NCBI GenBank assembly: GCA_017164015.1
Contig: CP071065.1
Location: forward strand, 4,875,918-4,939,917
DNA: 64,000 nucleotides
Direction of reading: 5' to 3'
Origin: Nostoc sp. UHCC 0702
GTDB lineage: Bacteria; Cyanobacteriota; Cyanobacteriia; Cyanobacteriales; Nostocaceae
Position numbers and translations under genes: made by a program
Notes under the pieces: model-generated
The model's database searches: none
Told to the model about the DNA's origin: nothing
What the model saw: the letters and a program-made list of their open reading frames with translations, nothing else
Shown: positions 43,432-52,942 of the stretch, piece by piece
Layout: every line of letters starts with the position of its first letter
Position numbering within the stretch: the stretch's first letter is position 1

Positions 43432-43647
43432 TTATAGCGTTCTATTCCCACAGTTAGAGAAATAAGCCCACATAACTATTTCTATAGGAATAGATGTACT
43501 TTTGGCACAACCAGATTCTATCTTGGGTGTGGTTAATTCTGGCGCTTGGGCCATAACTAGATATTCGGTTTCATAATTAAAGGTAGTTTCAGTTCCAGGT
43601 TCGGCTAATCCAAACGTAACAGCTTCCCTGCTCAAGAACTCCCTCAA
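43432..43647 (-). CDS. Doubtful small frame divergent from cydA
   Basis: A 71-codon frame on the strand opposite cydA, ending 54 bases from the antitoxin start. The sequence (REAVTFGLAEPGTETTFNYE) is not obviously random, but I recognise no family and see no ribosome-binding site. It occupies the presumed cydA promoter region. It could be a remnant of a longer gene. Confidence 0.25.
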   Translation of the reverse strand: MREFLSREAVTFGLAEPGTETTFNYETEYLVMAQAPELTTPKIESGCAKSTSIPIEIVMWAYFSNCGNRTL

Positions 43648-43662
43648 TCAAGATAAGTGATC

Positions 43663-45108
43663 ATGGAATTTCTATCTGATACCGTTATACTGTCGCGGAT
43701 GCAGTTTGCCCTAACTGCTTGCATTCATATGCTTTGGCCCACGCTGACAACTGGTGTGGGAATTTATTTAGTCATTATTGAAGGACTGTGGTTGAAAACC
43801 CGCAATCCCGACTATTATTATCATGCTCGCTTTTGGTCTAAATTGTATGCCCTCAATTTTGGTGTTGGTGTAGCAACGGGCATTCCAATGGAATTTCAGT
43901 TTGGCACTAACTGGGCCCCCTTCTCGGAAGCAGTTGGCAATTTTTTTGGCAGTGTCATTGGTTTTGAGGCATCTTGGGCATTTATGTTAGAAGCCGCGTT
44001 TCTAGGCATCATGTTATTCGGTTGGGAACGTGTCAATCCGGCGATTCACTATCTTTCTACGATTCTGGTGGCGATTGGAGCAAATTTATCCACGGTTTGG
44101 ATTTTGACGGCGAGTTCCTGGATGCAAACACCAGCAGGCGGAGAGATGGTTAATGGTAAGTTTGTGGTTCATGATTATTTTCAGGCAATCCTCAATCCGT
44201 TTATGCCGTTCAGCGTTCTGCATATGTTTTTGGCAACGCTAGAAACGTCTTTGTTTGTTATTGGTGGTATTAGTGCCTGGTATATTCTGAAGAATCGCAA
44301 TGCAGCGTTCTTTTCTAAGTCTTTTCAAATTGCTCTAGCAGCTGCGATCGCAGTTGCTCCTTTACAAATATATGTAGGACATTTGAATGCTGAACAAGTT
44401 TACCGCTATCAACCAGAAAAACTGGCAGCAATGGAAGCACAATGGAATACAGTTCCCGCTGGACAGTCTGCCGATTGGAGTCTTCTAGCTTTACCAAATA
44501 ACAAAGCACAAAAAAATGATTGGGAAATTATGATTCCCAATGCATTAGGATATATCTTGGAATTTAAAGAAAAGTTAACTGAGCCGGTACTGGGTTTAAA
44601 AGAGTGGAAACCAGAGGATCGTCCACGCCTGATTGGTCTAGTCTACTATTGTTTCCGCACGATGGTTGCGATTGGTTTTTTCTTAGCTGCCTTAATGTTT
44701 GCTAGTATTTTCTACTGGGTATTAGGGAAGCTTTCGCAAGAAAATATTACTCAGCAGCGTTGGGTGATGCGTGCTTGGATGTTTGCGGCTCCTCTGGGAT
44801 TTATTGCGATCGATACCGGTTGGATTGTGCGCTGCGTTGGGCGACAGCCGTGGACGCTTTATAGGCAAATTCGCACTGTAGATTCTGCCTCTCATGTTCC
44901 TGCTACCAATGTCCTTGCATCTCTGACAGGTTTTACAGTTACTTACATTTTATTACTAATTGCATACGTATATTTTGGTAGCCGTATTATTCGGATAGGC
45001 CCGAATTTTGAGCTACCTGTACCCGGAGTTGAAGTCAGCAAACCAGCGATTGATACAACACCTGGAGAGTTTCTTCCCGACGAACGCCCCGTTGAAGCAA
45101 AACAGTAG
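43663..45108 (+). CDS. cydA: Cytochrome bd-type quinol oxidase subunit I
   Basis: From ATG 43663 the product is 481 residues with about nine membrane helices. CydA features include LSRMQFALTACIHMLWP with the first heme ligand His, FQFGTNWAPFSEAVGNFFGS, SFVIGGISAWY-like helices with a second His before them, and IVRCVGRQPWTLYRQIRT. The Q-loop is short, as in the cyanide-insensitive-type oxidases. It reduces O2 with electrons from quinol. GTG 43657 is an alternative start. No cydB follows, although subunit II normally does. Confidence 0.93.
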   Translation: MEFLSDTVILSRMQFALTACIHMLWPTLTTGVGIYLVIIEGLWLKTRNPDYYYHARFWSKLYALNFGVGVATGIPMEFQFGTNWAPFSEAVGNFFGSVIGFEASWAFMLEAAFLGIMLFGWERVNPAIHYLSTILVAIGANLSTVWILTASSWMQTPAGGEMVNGKFVVHDYFQAILNPFMPFSVLHMFLATLETSLFVIGGISAWYILKNRNAAFFSKSFQIALAAAIAVAPLQIYVGHLNAEQVYRYQPEKLAAMEAQWNTVPAGQSADWSLLALPNNKAQKNDWEIMIPNALGYILEFKEKLTEPVLGLKEWKPEDRPRLIGLVYYCFRTMVAIGFFLAALMFASIFYWVLGKLSQENITQQRWVMRAWMFAAPLGFIAIDTGWIVRCVGRQPWTLYRQIRTVDSASHVPATNVLASLTGFTVTYILLLIAYVYFGSRIIRIGPNFELPVPGVEVSKPAIDTTPGEFLPDERPVEAKQ

Positions 45109-45215
45109 CCACTTAATTGTTCTAGCTTCCTGTTCATAGTCATCAGTCAATAGTCAATAGTCAATAGTCATCAGTCATCAGTCATCAGTCAACAACTTTG
45201 CAAACTGCTGTAAAT

Positions 45216-45500
45216 TCATTCAGAGAGGGCTTTCAAAGCTGCTTCTGCCAAGATGCGATGAGCAGCAGTTGTTGGATGAATGCCGTCCCAGAATAAAAAC
45301 TTGTTCGGATTGTCACAAGTAGCAAGATTAGAAACACATGCCTTAGTCACATTTGTCAAACCAAATTTTTCAGGTTTATCTATTGCTTCCCGATATAAAG
45401 AATTAACATCAAGTTGAATGATTTTAGTGTTATTCCCTGATTGTTGGTGAAACAAATTTAGAGTTTTAGCCAACTCTAAATTATGCAGGTTAGCAAATAA
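45216..45500 (-). pseudogene. C-terminal remnant of a GDSL/SGNH hydrolase
   Basis: About 95 codons match the end of cyanobacterial GDSL-type lipases/esterases: NLHNLELAKTLNLFHQQSG, NPNKFLFWDGIHPTTAAH (block V with the catalytic Asp and His) and AEAALKAL. The frame is closed by a stop at 45501-45503, and the first 200 or more residues with the GDSL serine are missing. It is not an active enzyme. Confidence 0.8.
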
Positions 45501-45684
45501 TTAATGGCAATCATAAATCCCTATTTCCAATTAATAATAAATTTATTTGTATCCCTGATAACTTTTCAGCTTAACCTTTAATTAAACTATAGACGGAGGT
45601 AAATTTAGAGGAATTAAAGTTAATCTTTAATTATCTACTAAATGACTTCTGGCAGTATCAGTTTTCTACTAAACACAATCCTCG

Positions 45685-45720
45685 AAACCCCATCATAGCG
45701 ATATGATGGGGTTTTTATTA
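45685..45720. terminator. Perfect 13-base-pair hairpin terminator
   Basis: AAACCCCATCATA pairs exactly with TATGATGGGGTTT around a GCGA loop, followed by TTATTA. No gene ends here on either strand, apart from an 18-codon frame (MTSGSISFLLNTILETPS) that runs into the stem. It may end a small RNA or peptide transcript. Confidence 0.65.
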
Positions 45721-46102
45721 CTAATAAAACCTTGTTGGCAATTAGAGCCTATTTATAAAGTAAATATTAAGTAGGGGAGGCAAAAAGCGGCGTGGATGTT
45801 CCTCCCGCTTTATTGCCGTTGTGTTACGGCTATGCAAGGATTTCGGAGTTTGAGATAGTGAAGATTAGCCGCAGGGCACCATCTTTTTCGGTGCGTTAAG
45901 CGTTGCTATAACGCACCCTACAATTTAAGGTTTACTTTATAAATCATCTCTTATGTAAATAATACTTAATATTTATTAAACAAAAGTATTTTATGTTAAC
46001 TGATTGACATTAAATTACTGGAGTTTAGACTAGTTCTCGGTTGAGTGAGGTACAAGAACCCCACCCCCAACCCCCTAAGCGCTTGCGAGGAGTTGGCTCT
46101 GA
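45721..46102. other. Intergenic region without recognised gene
   Basis: The stretch after the hairpin holds a GC-richer segment (45773-45930) with fragments seen in other cyanobacterial repeats, such as GTGCGTTAAGCG next to AACGCACC. No coding frame is convincing. Confidence 0.4.
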
Positions 46103-46229
46103 TATAGGACTCATATTTGATTTAAGAACAAAACTCAGTACACCTTTATTCCTTCTTCCCAGTCCCCAGTCCCCAGTCCCCAGTCCCTTACCTCTACGAG
46201 TGATTCAGAAATCAAATCGGATTGCTATA
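46103..46229. mobile_element. TATAGGACTC MITE, copy 2
   Basis: A 127-base element with the same length and nearly the same sequence as 29244-29370, including three CCCCAGT units and imperfect terminal inverted repeats. Such close identity between copies suggests recent movement. Confidence 0.85.
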
Positions 46230-46576
46230 TACCTTATGTGATTAGGAAACGCTATAGTATATTTCTCTTGTGAGAGAATGATTTGTGGATAGTAATTTTT
46301 ATGCTGGTGAGTTCAAGCTAGAAGGAATAAAAAAATTATCAGCTGAGATAATATTTATTTTATAACTCTAGATGTACAGGTTTTGATACAACTTTGAAAC
46401 TGTTGACAGAGAAGAGTCTATGAGTTTTTTGCTACAACATAATATATAAGAATACGAAACATTTGTGAACCACAAGCTCACCGAATTTCCTAAAAATTTG
46501 GTGAGCTTAGCCTGGAAATTTTCACAATTTCAATCGGTGAACTATATCTATATATAAGTCAAAGGAATGACGAATA

Positions 46577-46816
46577 ATGACCATAGCTATTTCAATATCG
46601 CCTAAGTTTAATCATGGTCAAATGGTGGGATTTATCGGTGGAGTAGGCACTATCAAAAATTACCGCCCTGAGTCTGGTAGCTGGGTTTATCTGGTAGAAA
46701 TGGAAATGGAACTAGAGCCAGAAATAGATAGGATTGGCTATGAAACTATGATTTGGCTATCTGAGCTAGAAATCTGTTCACTGACAAATAATTTTTCTCA
46801 TAACCTAAGTGGCTAG
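46577..46816 (+). CDS. Small hypothetical protein next to cyanophycinase
   Basis: A 79-residue protein with a beta-rich pattern (FNHGQMVGFIGGVGTIKNYR, then SGSWVYLVEMEMELEPEIDR), like small SH3-type barrels seen in cyanobacterial hypothetical proteins. No named family. It precedes cphB by 67 bases on the same strand, so co-expression is possible. Confidence 0.7.
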   Translation: MTIAISISPKFNHGQMVGFIGGVGTIKNYRPESGSWVYLVEMEMELEPEIDRIGYETMIWLSELEICSLTNNFSHNLSG

Positions 46817-46883
46817 TTACAAGATCGCCAATCAAAATAATTGAATTTATGGTTTTGATTTTCATGTTTTAAGTAGAGGTATT

Positions 46884-47708
46884 ATGACGGTCAGTGGAAG
46901 TAAACGGCAATTGGTGATTATTGGGGGATCTGAAGACAAAGATAGTGATTCACAAATTTTATGGGAGTTTGTTCGTCGTGCTGGGGATACAAAGGCAAAA
47001 ATTGCAATTATCACAGCTGCGACAGAACTACCAAAAGAAGTAGGAGAGAACTATATTAAAGTATTTGAGCGGCTGGGAGCAGAAGAAGTTTACATTATTG
47101 ATACGGAAACCCGTAGAGATGCATCTTCATCCACTGCATTAGAAGCGATCGCTAAAGCAACTGGTATATTTTTTACTGGAGGCAATCAAGCTCGCATTAC
47201 CAACATTCTCAAAGACACTAAACTGGATGCAGCAATTCACAAACAATTTTTGGCAGGCGCAATTATAGCAGGAACCAGTGCCGGCGCTGCTGTCATGCCA
47301 GATAAAATGATTGTGGAAGGCCATTCACAGACACACCCTCGAATTGAAATTGTGGAAATTGCTCCTGGTCTTGGCTTTCTTCCTGGAGTGTTGATAGATC
47401 AGCATTTTTCTCAGCGCGGACGCTTGGGACGTTTAATATCAGCTTTGCTTCAAGAATCTGCGGTGTTAGGATTTGGCATAGACGAGAATACCGCTATGGT
47501 AGTGACGGATAGCCAAATTGAAGTGATTGGCAAAGGTTCGGTGACAGTTGTGGATCAGTCAGAGTCTACATACAATAATATGCACAAAGTTTTAAAGGAT
47601 GAGCCAATGGCAATTTGTGGACTGAAACTCCACGTTTTACCACATGGTTGTATTTTTGACCTCAAAAACCGCCAGCCTATTCTCACTTCAGGCACTATAC
47701 CAATTTGA
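46884..47708 (+). CDS. cphB: Cyanophycinase
   Basis: A 274-residue serine peptidase of family S51. The catalytic Ser lies in AGTSAGAAVMP; GIFFTGGNQARI, LIDQHFSQRGRLGRL and GFGIDENTAMVV are also typical. It hydrolyses the storage polymer cyanophycin (multi-L-arginyl-poly-aspartate) to beta-Asp-Arg dipeptides in the cytosol, which releases fixed nitrogen. The synthetase gene cphA, often next to cphB, is not in the window. Length and motifs are normal. Confidence 0.95.
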   Translation: MTVSGSKRQLVIIGGSEDKDSDSQILWEFVRRAGDTKAKIAIITAATELPKEVGENYIKVFERLGAEEVYIIDTETRRDASSSTALEAIAKATGIFFTGGNQARITNILKDTKLDAAIHKQFLAGAIIAGTSAGAAVMPDKMIVEGHSQTHPRIEIVEIAPGLGFLPGVLIDQHFSQRGRLGRLISALLQESAVLGFGIDENTAMVVTDSQIEVIGKGSVTVVDQSESTYNNMHKVLKDEPMAICGLKLHVLPHGCIFDLKNRQPILTSGTIPI

Positions 47709-47730
47709 GATTTGGGATTTTAGGGACTGA

Positions 47731-48500
47731 TATCAAGTCCGCTTAATAACTTACGATATGTCATTGCAAGTGGAACGGAGTGAAACTAAGTAATCGCTGC
47801 GGACTCTGCGATTACTTCACTCCGCTATCGCTGCGTTCGTAATGACAAGTAATTTGCCGGACAGGTTCCCCCCGCCCTTGCAAACTTCGGGGTGTCCCCA
47901 CCCGTCCCACTATATTTTCATCTAGCTGCAATTCAGGAATTGCGGCTACAGTCTGTAGTTTGACAGCAGTCTCTACCTGTTTGCTTGCAAAATCCACCAA
48001 AATCACTGTGCTATCTACTGATATAAGCAAGCATTCAAGCATTTTTAGAAGCCAATATGCCGTTTGCTTGCGGAAAACACCAAAATGAGTGCGTGATCTA
48101 CCGAAATGAGTAAGCATTCAGGCTTTTTGCTTGCGGAAAACACCAAAATGAGTGCGTGATCTACTGAAATGAGTAAGCATTCAAGCATTTTGAGTAAGCG
48201 TTTAGGCTTTTTGCTTGCGGAAAACACCAAAATGAGTAAGCAATCAAGCATTTTGAGTAAGCAATCAAGCATTTTGAGTAAGCATTTAGGTATTTTGCTT
48301 ACTCAAAACACTAAAATAAGCAAGGAATGATAAAGTCATATCATGTCCGTTTAAACACTTATGATATCTGTGGAGGTCGGTAATTGGGAATTGGTAATTG
48401 GTAATTGGTAATTGGTTTTGAGTATTACCTATTACCCATTACCCATTACCTATTACCAAGCAAACCGACTAGATCGTAAGTAATTAGCCGAACTTGATAT
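47731..48500. repeat. Repeat region bounded by 29-base inverted repeats
   Basis: GATATCAAGTCCG... at 47731-47759 and its inverse at 48472-48500 agree at 25 of 29 positions. A third, diverged arm at 48337-48365 would form a smaller element of about 165 bases with the right arm. Inside are a GTAATCGC/GCGATTAC hairpin near 47791, a tandem repeat array and GGTAATT units. The gap from 47709 to 48650 holds no convincing gene. Confidence 0.65.
48010..48330. repeat. Degenerate tandem repeat array of GAGTAAGC units
   Basis: Units of about 66 bases with GCTTGCGGAAAACACC and AAATGAGTAAGCATTCA occur about three times, then 21-base units (AGTAAGCAATCAAGCATTTTG) at 48215-48285. GCTTACTCAAAACAC near 48296 is an inverted unit. 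Frames on the minus strand through it encode only repeats. Confidence 0.75.
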
Positions 48501-48650
48501 CATCTGCCTGTTTGGTAATTGAACTTGACTTGATCCAGAAGAATTTTTCCTTTGAAGAAGCATAATTCGCTGCTTGCAACCAGTCTGGAGGCGAGACAAG
48601 TCAAACCTGGAGTTTGATATGGTTATGTTTATTTGTGCTTTGATACTTAA

Positions 48651-50483
48651 ATGAATACGGAGAATTTTTTTAACCAGGGATTAGACAAACATTTACAAGG
48701 GGACTATCAAGGAGCGATCGCTTATTATACTCAAGCAATCAAACTAAATCATGAATATGCCGAAGCCTACCATAACAGGGGTATTATCAAAAGCGGTGAG
48801 TTCAAAGATTATCACGCAGCGATCGCTGACTTTGATCGAGCAATAGAAATCAATCCTGATTTTGCACAAGCATACTACAACCGAGCTAATGCTCGTTACT
48901 TTTTAGCAGATTATACTGGAGCGATCGCTGATCATCATCGGGCATTACAAATCAACCCTGACTTTCCCCAATCTTACCACAGTCGCGGTAATGTCTACTT
49001 TGTTTTAGGAGACTATGACCAGGCGATCGCAGATTATCACCAAACAATCGAGTTGAGTACTGACTTAGCTAATCATATTCACGTTGATATTGCTCAGGCA
49101 TTGCATAATCGGGGTGTGGTTCACGATCAACAAGGTAATTATCAAGCAGCGATTGCAGATTTTCAGCAAGCTTTACAGTGGCATCCTGATTTTGCCGCAG
49201 CTTACAGCAGTCGCGCTAGTAGTTACCAAAGTTTAGGAGAATATCAGCAAGCGATCGCCGATTATGACCGAGCATTACAACTCGACCCTAACCTCAAAGA
49301 AGCTTACCATAACCGAGGCAATACCCGCTATGCTTTAGGAGACTATCAGGGTGCAATTGCAGATTATAATCGCACGCTAGAAATTGACCACTATTTTGCC
49401 ATAGCATACTACAATCGCGGTCTGGTTCATTCTCACCTGCAAGATTTTAACCACGCAATTGAGGACTTTAACTTAGCTGTGGTGCTGAATCCTGATGATG
49501 CACAAGCATACTATGAGCGGGGTTTGATTCGTTCTCAGCTTCAAGATTTTAACCACGCGATTGCAGACTTTCATCTCGCCTTGCAGAAAAATCCGACTTT
49601 AACCTTAGCCTATGGCTTTCTGGCTCATGCTCATTGCCAATTAGGAAATTATACTCAAGCAATTGCAGATAGCGATCGCCTACTGCAACAAAATCCTCAT
49701 CTAGCTGAAGCATACTGCGATCGCGCCACTGCTCGTCGCTGCTTGGGAGATTATCAAGGAGCAATCAAAGACTACAATCAAGCATTGCAGATTAATGCCA
49801 ATTTAGCACAAGCTTATTACGGTCGAGGAGTTGCTCAGGAAGCTTTGCAAAATTTCTCAGATGCGGTCAAAGATTATACCCAAGCCATAAATATTTTACC
49901 TGAGTTTTCCCAAGCTTATTGCAACCGGGGTAATGCTCGTCGTTTGTTAAAAGCAGAACAAGGAGCGATGGCAGATTACAACAAAGCTATACAGATTAAT
50001 CCTGATTTAATAGAAGCTTACTATAACCGGGGTTCTTTGCGCTATGCCCAAGAAGACTATAAAGATGCGATCGCTGACTATACCCAAGCTTTGCAAATCA
50101 ATCCCCAGTTGGCGACATTATACAGCGATCGCGCCAATGCTCGTTATGCCCTGCAAGACTATGAAGGGGCAATAGCAGATTACGATCAAGCAATTGCCAT
50201 CGACTCTAACTGTGCCGAATACTGGTATAATCGAGGTCGTAGCCGTTTGCAATTGGGAGACTTCCCCAAAGCGCAAACAGACTTAAACCAAGCTTTGCAA
50301 CTCCAGCCTTATTCAGCTTCAGCCTACATTTTACGAGCTGAGATCCGCCGTAGTCTAGAAGATTATCCAGGAGCAATTGCCGATTTCCAAAAATCTGCCG
50401 AGCTTTACTACCGAGAAGGGAATATACAATATTATCAACAAATTATGGATGCGATCGCATATCTGGAGACTCTTCGGGGATAA
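48651..50483 (+). CDS. Protein of 17 tetratricopeptide repeats
   Basis: A 610-residue protein built almost wholly of about 17 TPR units of 34 residues. The consensus unit is AYYNRGNARYALGDYxGAI followed by ADYxxALQINPDL. No signal peptide, membrane helix or catalytic domain is seen. TPR arrays bind protein partners; the partner is unknown. Several unit boundaries contain GCGATCGC sites that encode the AIA of GAIADY. The repeats are diverged from each other, so this is an old, maintained array. Confidence 0.9.
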   Translation: MNTENFFNQGLDKHLQGDYQGAIAYYTQAIKLNHEYAEAYHNRGIIKSGEFKDYHAAIADFDRAIEINPDFAQAYYNRANARYFLADYTGAIADHHRALQINPDFPQSYHSRGNVYFVLGDYDQAIADYHQTIELSTDLANHIHVDIAQALHNRGVVHDQQGNYQAAIADFQQALQWHPDFAAAYSSRASSYQSLGEYQQAIADYDRALQLDPNLKEAYHNRGNTRYALGDYQGAIADYNRTLEIDHYFAIAYYNRGLVHSHLQDFNHAIEDFNLAVVLNPDDAQAYYERGLIRSQLQDFNHAIADFHLALQKNPTLTLAYGFLAHAHCQLGNYTQAIADSDRLLQQNPHLAEAYCDRATARRCLGDYQGAIKDYNQALQINANLAQAYYGRGVAQEALQNFSDAVKDYTQAINILPEFSQAYCNRGNARRLLKAEQGAMADYNKAIQINPDLIEAYYNRGSLRYAQEDYKDAIADYTQALQINPQLATLYSDRANARYALQDYEGAIADYDQAIAIDSNCAEYWYNRGRSRLQLGDFPKAQTDLNQALQLQPYSASAYILRAEIRRSLEDYPGAIADFQKSAELYYREGNIQYYQQIMDAIAYLETLRG

Positions 50484-50492
50484 TATTCGCTA

Positions 50493-50619
50493 AGTAGGTC
50501 GGCGCAAATAAAGTTAACTGGTGAGGGTCGTCAGTTGTCAGTTGTCAGTTGTCAGTAGTAAGGATAAGAGCCATATTTACGTTTCGTAACATAGTTTGGT
50601 TTATTCCTGCCTACCTACT
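50493..50619. mobile_element. TA-target MITE, copy 1 (intergenic)
   Basis: AGTAGGTCGGCGCAAATAAA at the left and its approximate inverse GGTTTATTCCTGCCTACCTACT at the right are flanked by TA on each side. A heptamer run (TCAGTTG) lies in the middle. It is inverted relative to the copy at 54945. Confidence 0.8.
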
Positions 50620-50737
50620 TACTAGCTTTTGATTACGCCGCAGCAGCTCAATAGCTTCTCAAAACACCATTCTGAAAGCATCAGTTTTGCCAGTGATAGA
50701 CTTAGAACAAAATGGCTAGTCACTGAGCGAGGTTGGT

Positions 50738-50965
50738 ATGAACGCAGAGTTCACTCAGATTTTTGAGTTAACCCTTTCGGAAAAATTGCAGCTTGTTGAA
50801 GACTTATGGGATAGCATTGCCCAAGTTCCAGAGCAAATTCCTGTGCTTGATTGGCAAAAAGAAGAACTTGCTAAGAGAAAAGCTGCCTATTTACAAAATC
50901 CTGACTCAGGTAGCTCATGGGAAGCAGCTAAGGAGCGAATTCGTAGTGGACAGTATGGTGCTTAG
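50738..50965 (+). CDS. Antitoxin, addiction-module component family
   Basis: A 75-residue protein with the pattern of the putative addiction module component family: LTLSEKLQLVEDLWDSIAQV, a Pro-containing turn, then LDWQKEELAKRKAAYLQNPD and GSSWEAAKERIRSG. It overlaps the toxin start by 11 bases. It would bind and inhibit the downstream ParE/RelE-like protein and regulate the operon. Confidence 0.88.
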   Translation: MNAEFTQIFELTLSEKLQLVEDLWDSIAQVPEQIPVLDWQKEELAKRKAAYLQNPDSGSSWEAAKERIRSGQYGA

Positions 50966-51257
50966 AAATCTGATTATTCTGCCAGAGGCGGAACAAGATG
51001 TGGCTCAGGCTTATATCTGGTATGAAGAACAAGAACTTGGTTTGGGTGAAGAGTTCCTTCGTTGTGTCGATGCTTGTATTCAGTTCATCCGGCGAAATTC
51101 AGAAATGTATCAGGTAGTTCACGAAAGCTATCGAAGGGCTGTAGTTCGCCGCTTTCCTTACGTTGTTTTCTATGAGCATTCAGACACTACGATTATTGTC
51201 TACGCAGTTTTCCACTGTTCTCAAGATCCAAAGAAATGGCGTAGTCGGCTACCATAA
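50955..51257 (+). CDS. ParE/RelE-family toxin
   Basis: From ATG 50955 the product is 100 residues: LIILPEAEQDVAQAYIWYEE at the start, GEEFLRCVDACIQFI, then RRAVVRRFPYVVFYEHSD and VYAVFHCSQDPKKWRSR, the typical ParE/RelE fold end. The target (gyrase or mRNA) cannot be told from sequence alone. A longer frame upstream overlaps the antitoxin and is not the real start. Confidence 0.88.
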   Translation: MVLRNLIILPEAEQDVAQAYIWYEEQELGLGEEFLRCVDACIQFIRRNSEMYQVVHESYRRAVVRRFPYVVFYEHSDTTIIVYAVFHCSQDPKKWRSRLP

Positions 51258-51349
51258 GAGCAACTGATAGCGGCAGAACAATAGCTTTGATGATTTTTTG
51301 CCAGTGAGATGTTTCCAGGCTGAATCAAAGGCTTTCCTGACGCGATCGC

Positions 51350-52807
51350 TCAACTAGTAATCGGCAAAGTCAGGGTGAAGGCAGTTTCACCAAAAGATGT
51401 AGAATTAAGGATGAGGTCGCCACCATGAGCGCGGGCAATTTCACGGGCGAGGCTGAGTCCGAGTCCGAGTCCTTCTATCTTGCGGGTACGGGCGGGATCG
51501 CCGCGATAAAAGCGGTCAAAAATGCGATCGCGATCGCTCAGGGGAATATCTTTTGATGCATTAGCGATGGTAACGTAGATAGTTCTTTGAGTTTGATGAG
51601 CGTGAATCTTAATCCAACCGTCGGCGATGTTATATTTGATGGCATTACTGAACAGGTTTTGCATAATTTGAACAATCAAATCGCGATCGCCCATAAAACG
51701 CAAACCCTCAGTAATATCAGTTTGCACACTCAGATGGGGAGCTAGTAATTCTACATCCTCTACCATCTCAATCAGCAACTCAGACATATCTAGCTCAATT
51801 AAATACAAGCTGATTTTTCCCGCATCTGCCAGAGATAGCAGCAAAAGTTTCCGCGTAATTCCACTCAAGCGACCTACCTCATCCAACAAATTGCTTAAGC
51901 GCTGTTGCACCTTTGAACCTGGCTCAACCTCTTGCAGAGTTCGTTCTAGTTCGCCTTGCAGAATCGTCAGTGGAGTTTTTAATTCATGAGCTGCATCACC
52001 ACTGAAGCGCGAAGCTTGGGTAAAACTGCGTTCCAAGCGTTCCAGCATTTGGTTAAACACCCGAATCAGTTCGGCAAATTCAACATCCGTGGTACTCTTG
52101 GGAATCCGTTGATCTAGCCCTTTGACGGTGACTTGTTGAATTACCTCAGTTAATTGACGGATAGGACGCAAAGCACGACCAGAAATTAACCATGCCCCCC
52201 CAGCAACCAGCATCAACACTCCCGGAATTGAAACAAGAAAGATATTGCGAATTGCAGCCATGTCTTGATTGACGGTTTCCAGACTAACAGCAATGGCAAC
52301 TTGAACATCAGGAAATCTAGCTGCTGCAATTCGCCAAGTTTCTGTGGCTGTATGTTCCGTAACGGCCATAGGTGGGCGTGGGGAAATAAAGGGCGATACT
52401 AGGATGGGTGGATTCTGGAAGGGTAAACGTGGTGGTTCACCGGGAGGGGGCGGTGGCATAGGTGCCGACTGAAGACGCTGCACCAGCAGACGATTCACTT
52501 CCATGTCGGCAGGTAGCGAGTTGGATTGATAAAGTGTATTGTCGTTAGGGTCAAGCACCAGCAGTGCAATGGGGGTTTTTGCATTCCTGCTAAAAGCATA
52601 GGTTAATGAGTTTCCGTAGTCCTGCCATCTGTGTTGAATAGGGGAACGGGTTGCCCGCATCAAATGATTTAAAATTTCTGCATCGAGGCGGCTGATATTT
52701 GCATTGTAAATCTGTAACCAAGAGACTGCGCCAAACCCTACTAAGGCACTTCCTGCAAGAGTTGCAGACAACAGGGCAATTCGGAATCGAAACGAAAATC
52801 TTTTCAT
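51350..52807 (-). CDS. Membrane sensor histidine kinase (orphan)
   Basis: A 485-residue kinase with two membrane helices (about 10-30 and 190-212) that bracket a periplasmic domain with a Pro-rich stretch (APMPPPPPGEPPRLPF). A HAMP domain follows, then HisKA with the phospho-acceptor His in DAAHELKTPL, an N box (NLFSNAIKYN), and the G2 box GLGLGLSLAREIARAHGG. The signal is unknown. No response regulator is adjacent, which is unusual for this class. It diverges from a secreted repeat protein gene across 250 bases that include heptamer repeats. Confidence 0.92.
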   Translation of the reverse strand: MKRFSFRFRIALLSATLAGSALVGFGAVSWLQIYNANISRLDAEILNHLMRATRSPIQHRWQDYGNSLTYAFSRNAKTPIALLVLDPNDNTLYQSNSLPADMEVNRLLVQRLQSAPMPPPPPGEPPRLPFQNPPILVSPFISPRPPMAVTEHTATETWRIAAARFPDVQVAIAVSLETVNQDMAAIRNIFLVSIPGVLMLVAGGAWLISGRALRPIRQLTEVIQQVTVKGLDQRIPKSTTDVEFAELIRVFNQMLERLERSFTQASRFSGDAAHELKTPLTILQGELERTLQEVEPGSKVQQRLSNLLDEVGRLSGITRKLLLLSLADAGKISLYLIELDMSELLIEMVEDVELLAPHLSVQTDITEGLRFMGDRDLIVQIMQNLFSNAIKYNIADGWIKIHAHQTQRTIYVTIANASKDIPLSDRDRIFDRFYRGDPARTRKIEGLGLGLSLAREIARAHGGDLILNSTSFGETAFTLTLPITS

Positions 52808-52942
52808 GAGCGAAAGCCAAGCTTGAGAATTGGTCGTTCCCTGATGGTTTTATTTTAGATTTTTTATTCTCTTGTTTAAATTACAAAAGTGTAATTTTAA
52901 AAGCAGGCAAACTGTCATTTAGAGCAAGTCTAATCATAAATA

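Noticed and set aside
46041..46241. 66-codon frame over the TATAGGACTC element
   Set aside because: Most of it is translated MITE and CCCCAGT repeat sequence; it has no independent coding signal.
47812..48272. Minus-strand frames encoding LLISVDHALILVFSASKK-type repeats
   Set aside because: They come wholly from the tandem DNA repeat array, have no conserved start and overlap inverted repeats.
48010..48330. CRISPR-like array
   Set aside because: The units differ in length, have no constant repeat with unique spacers and include inverted copies; no cas gene is present.
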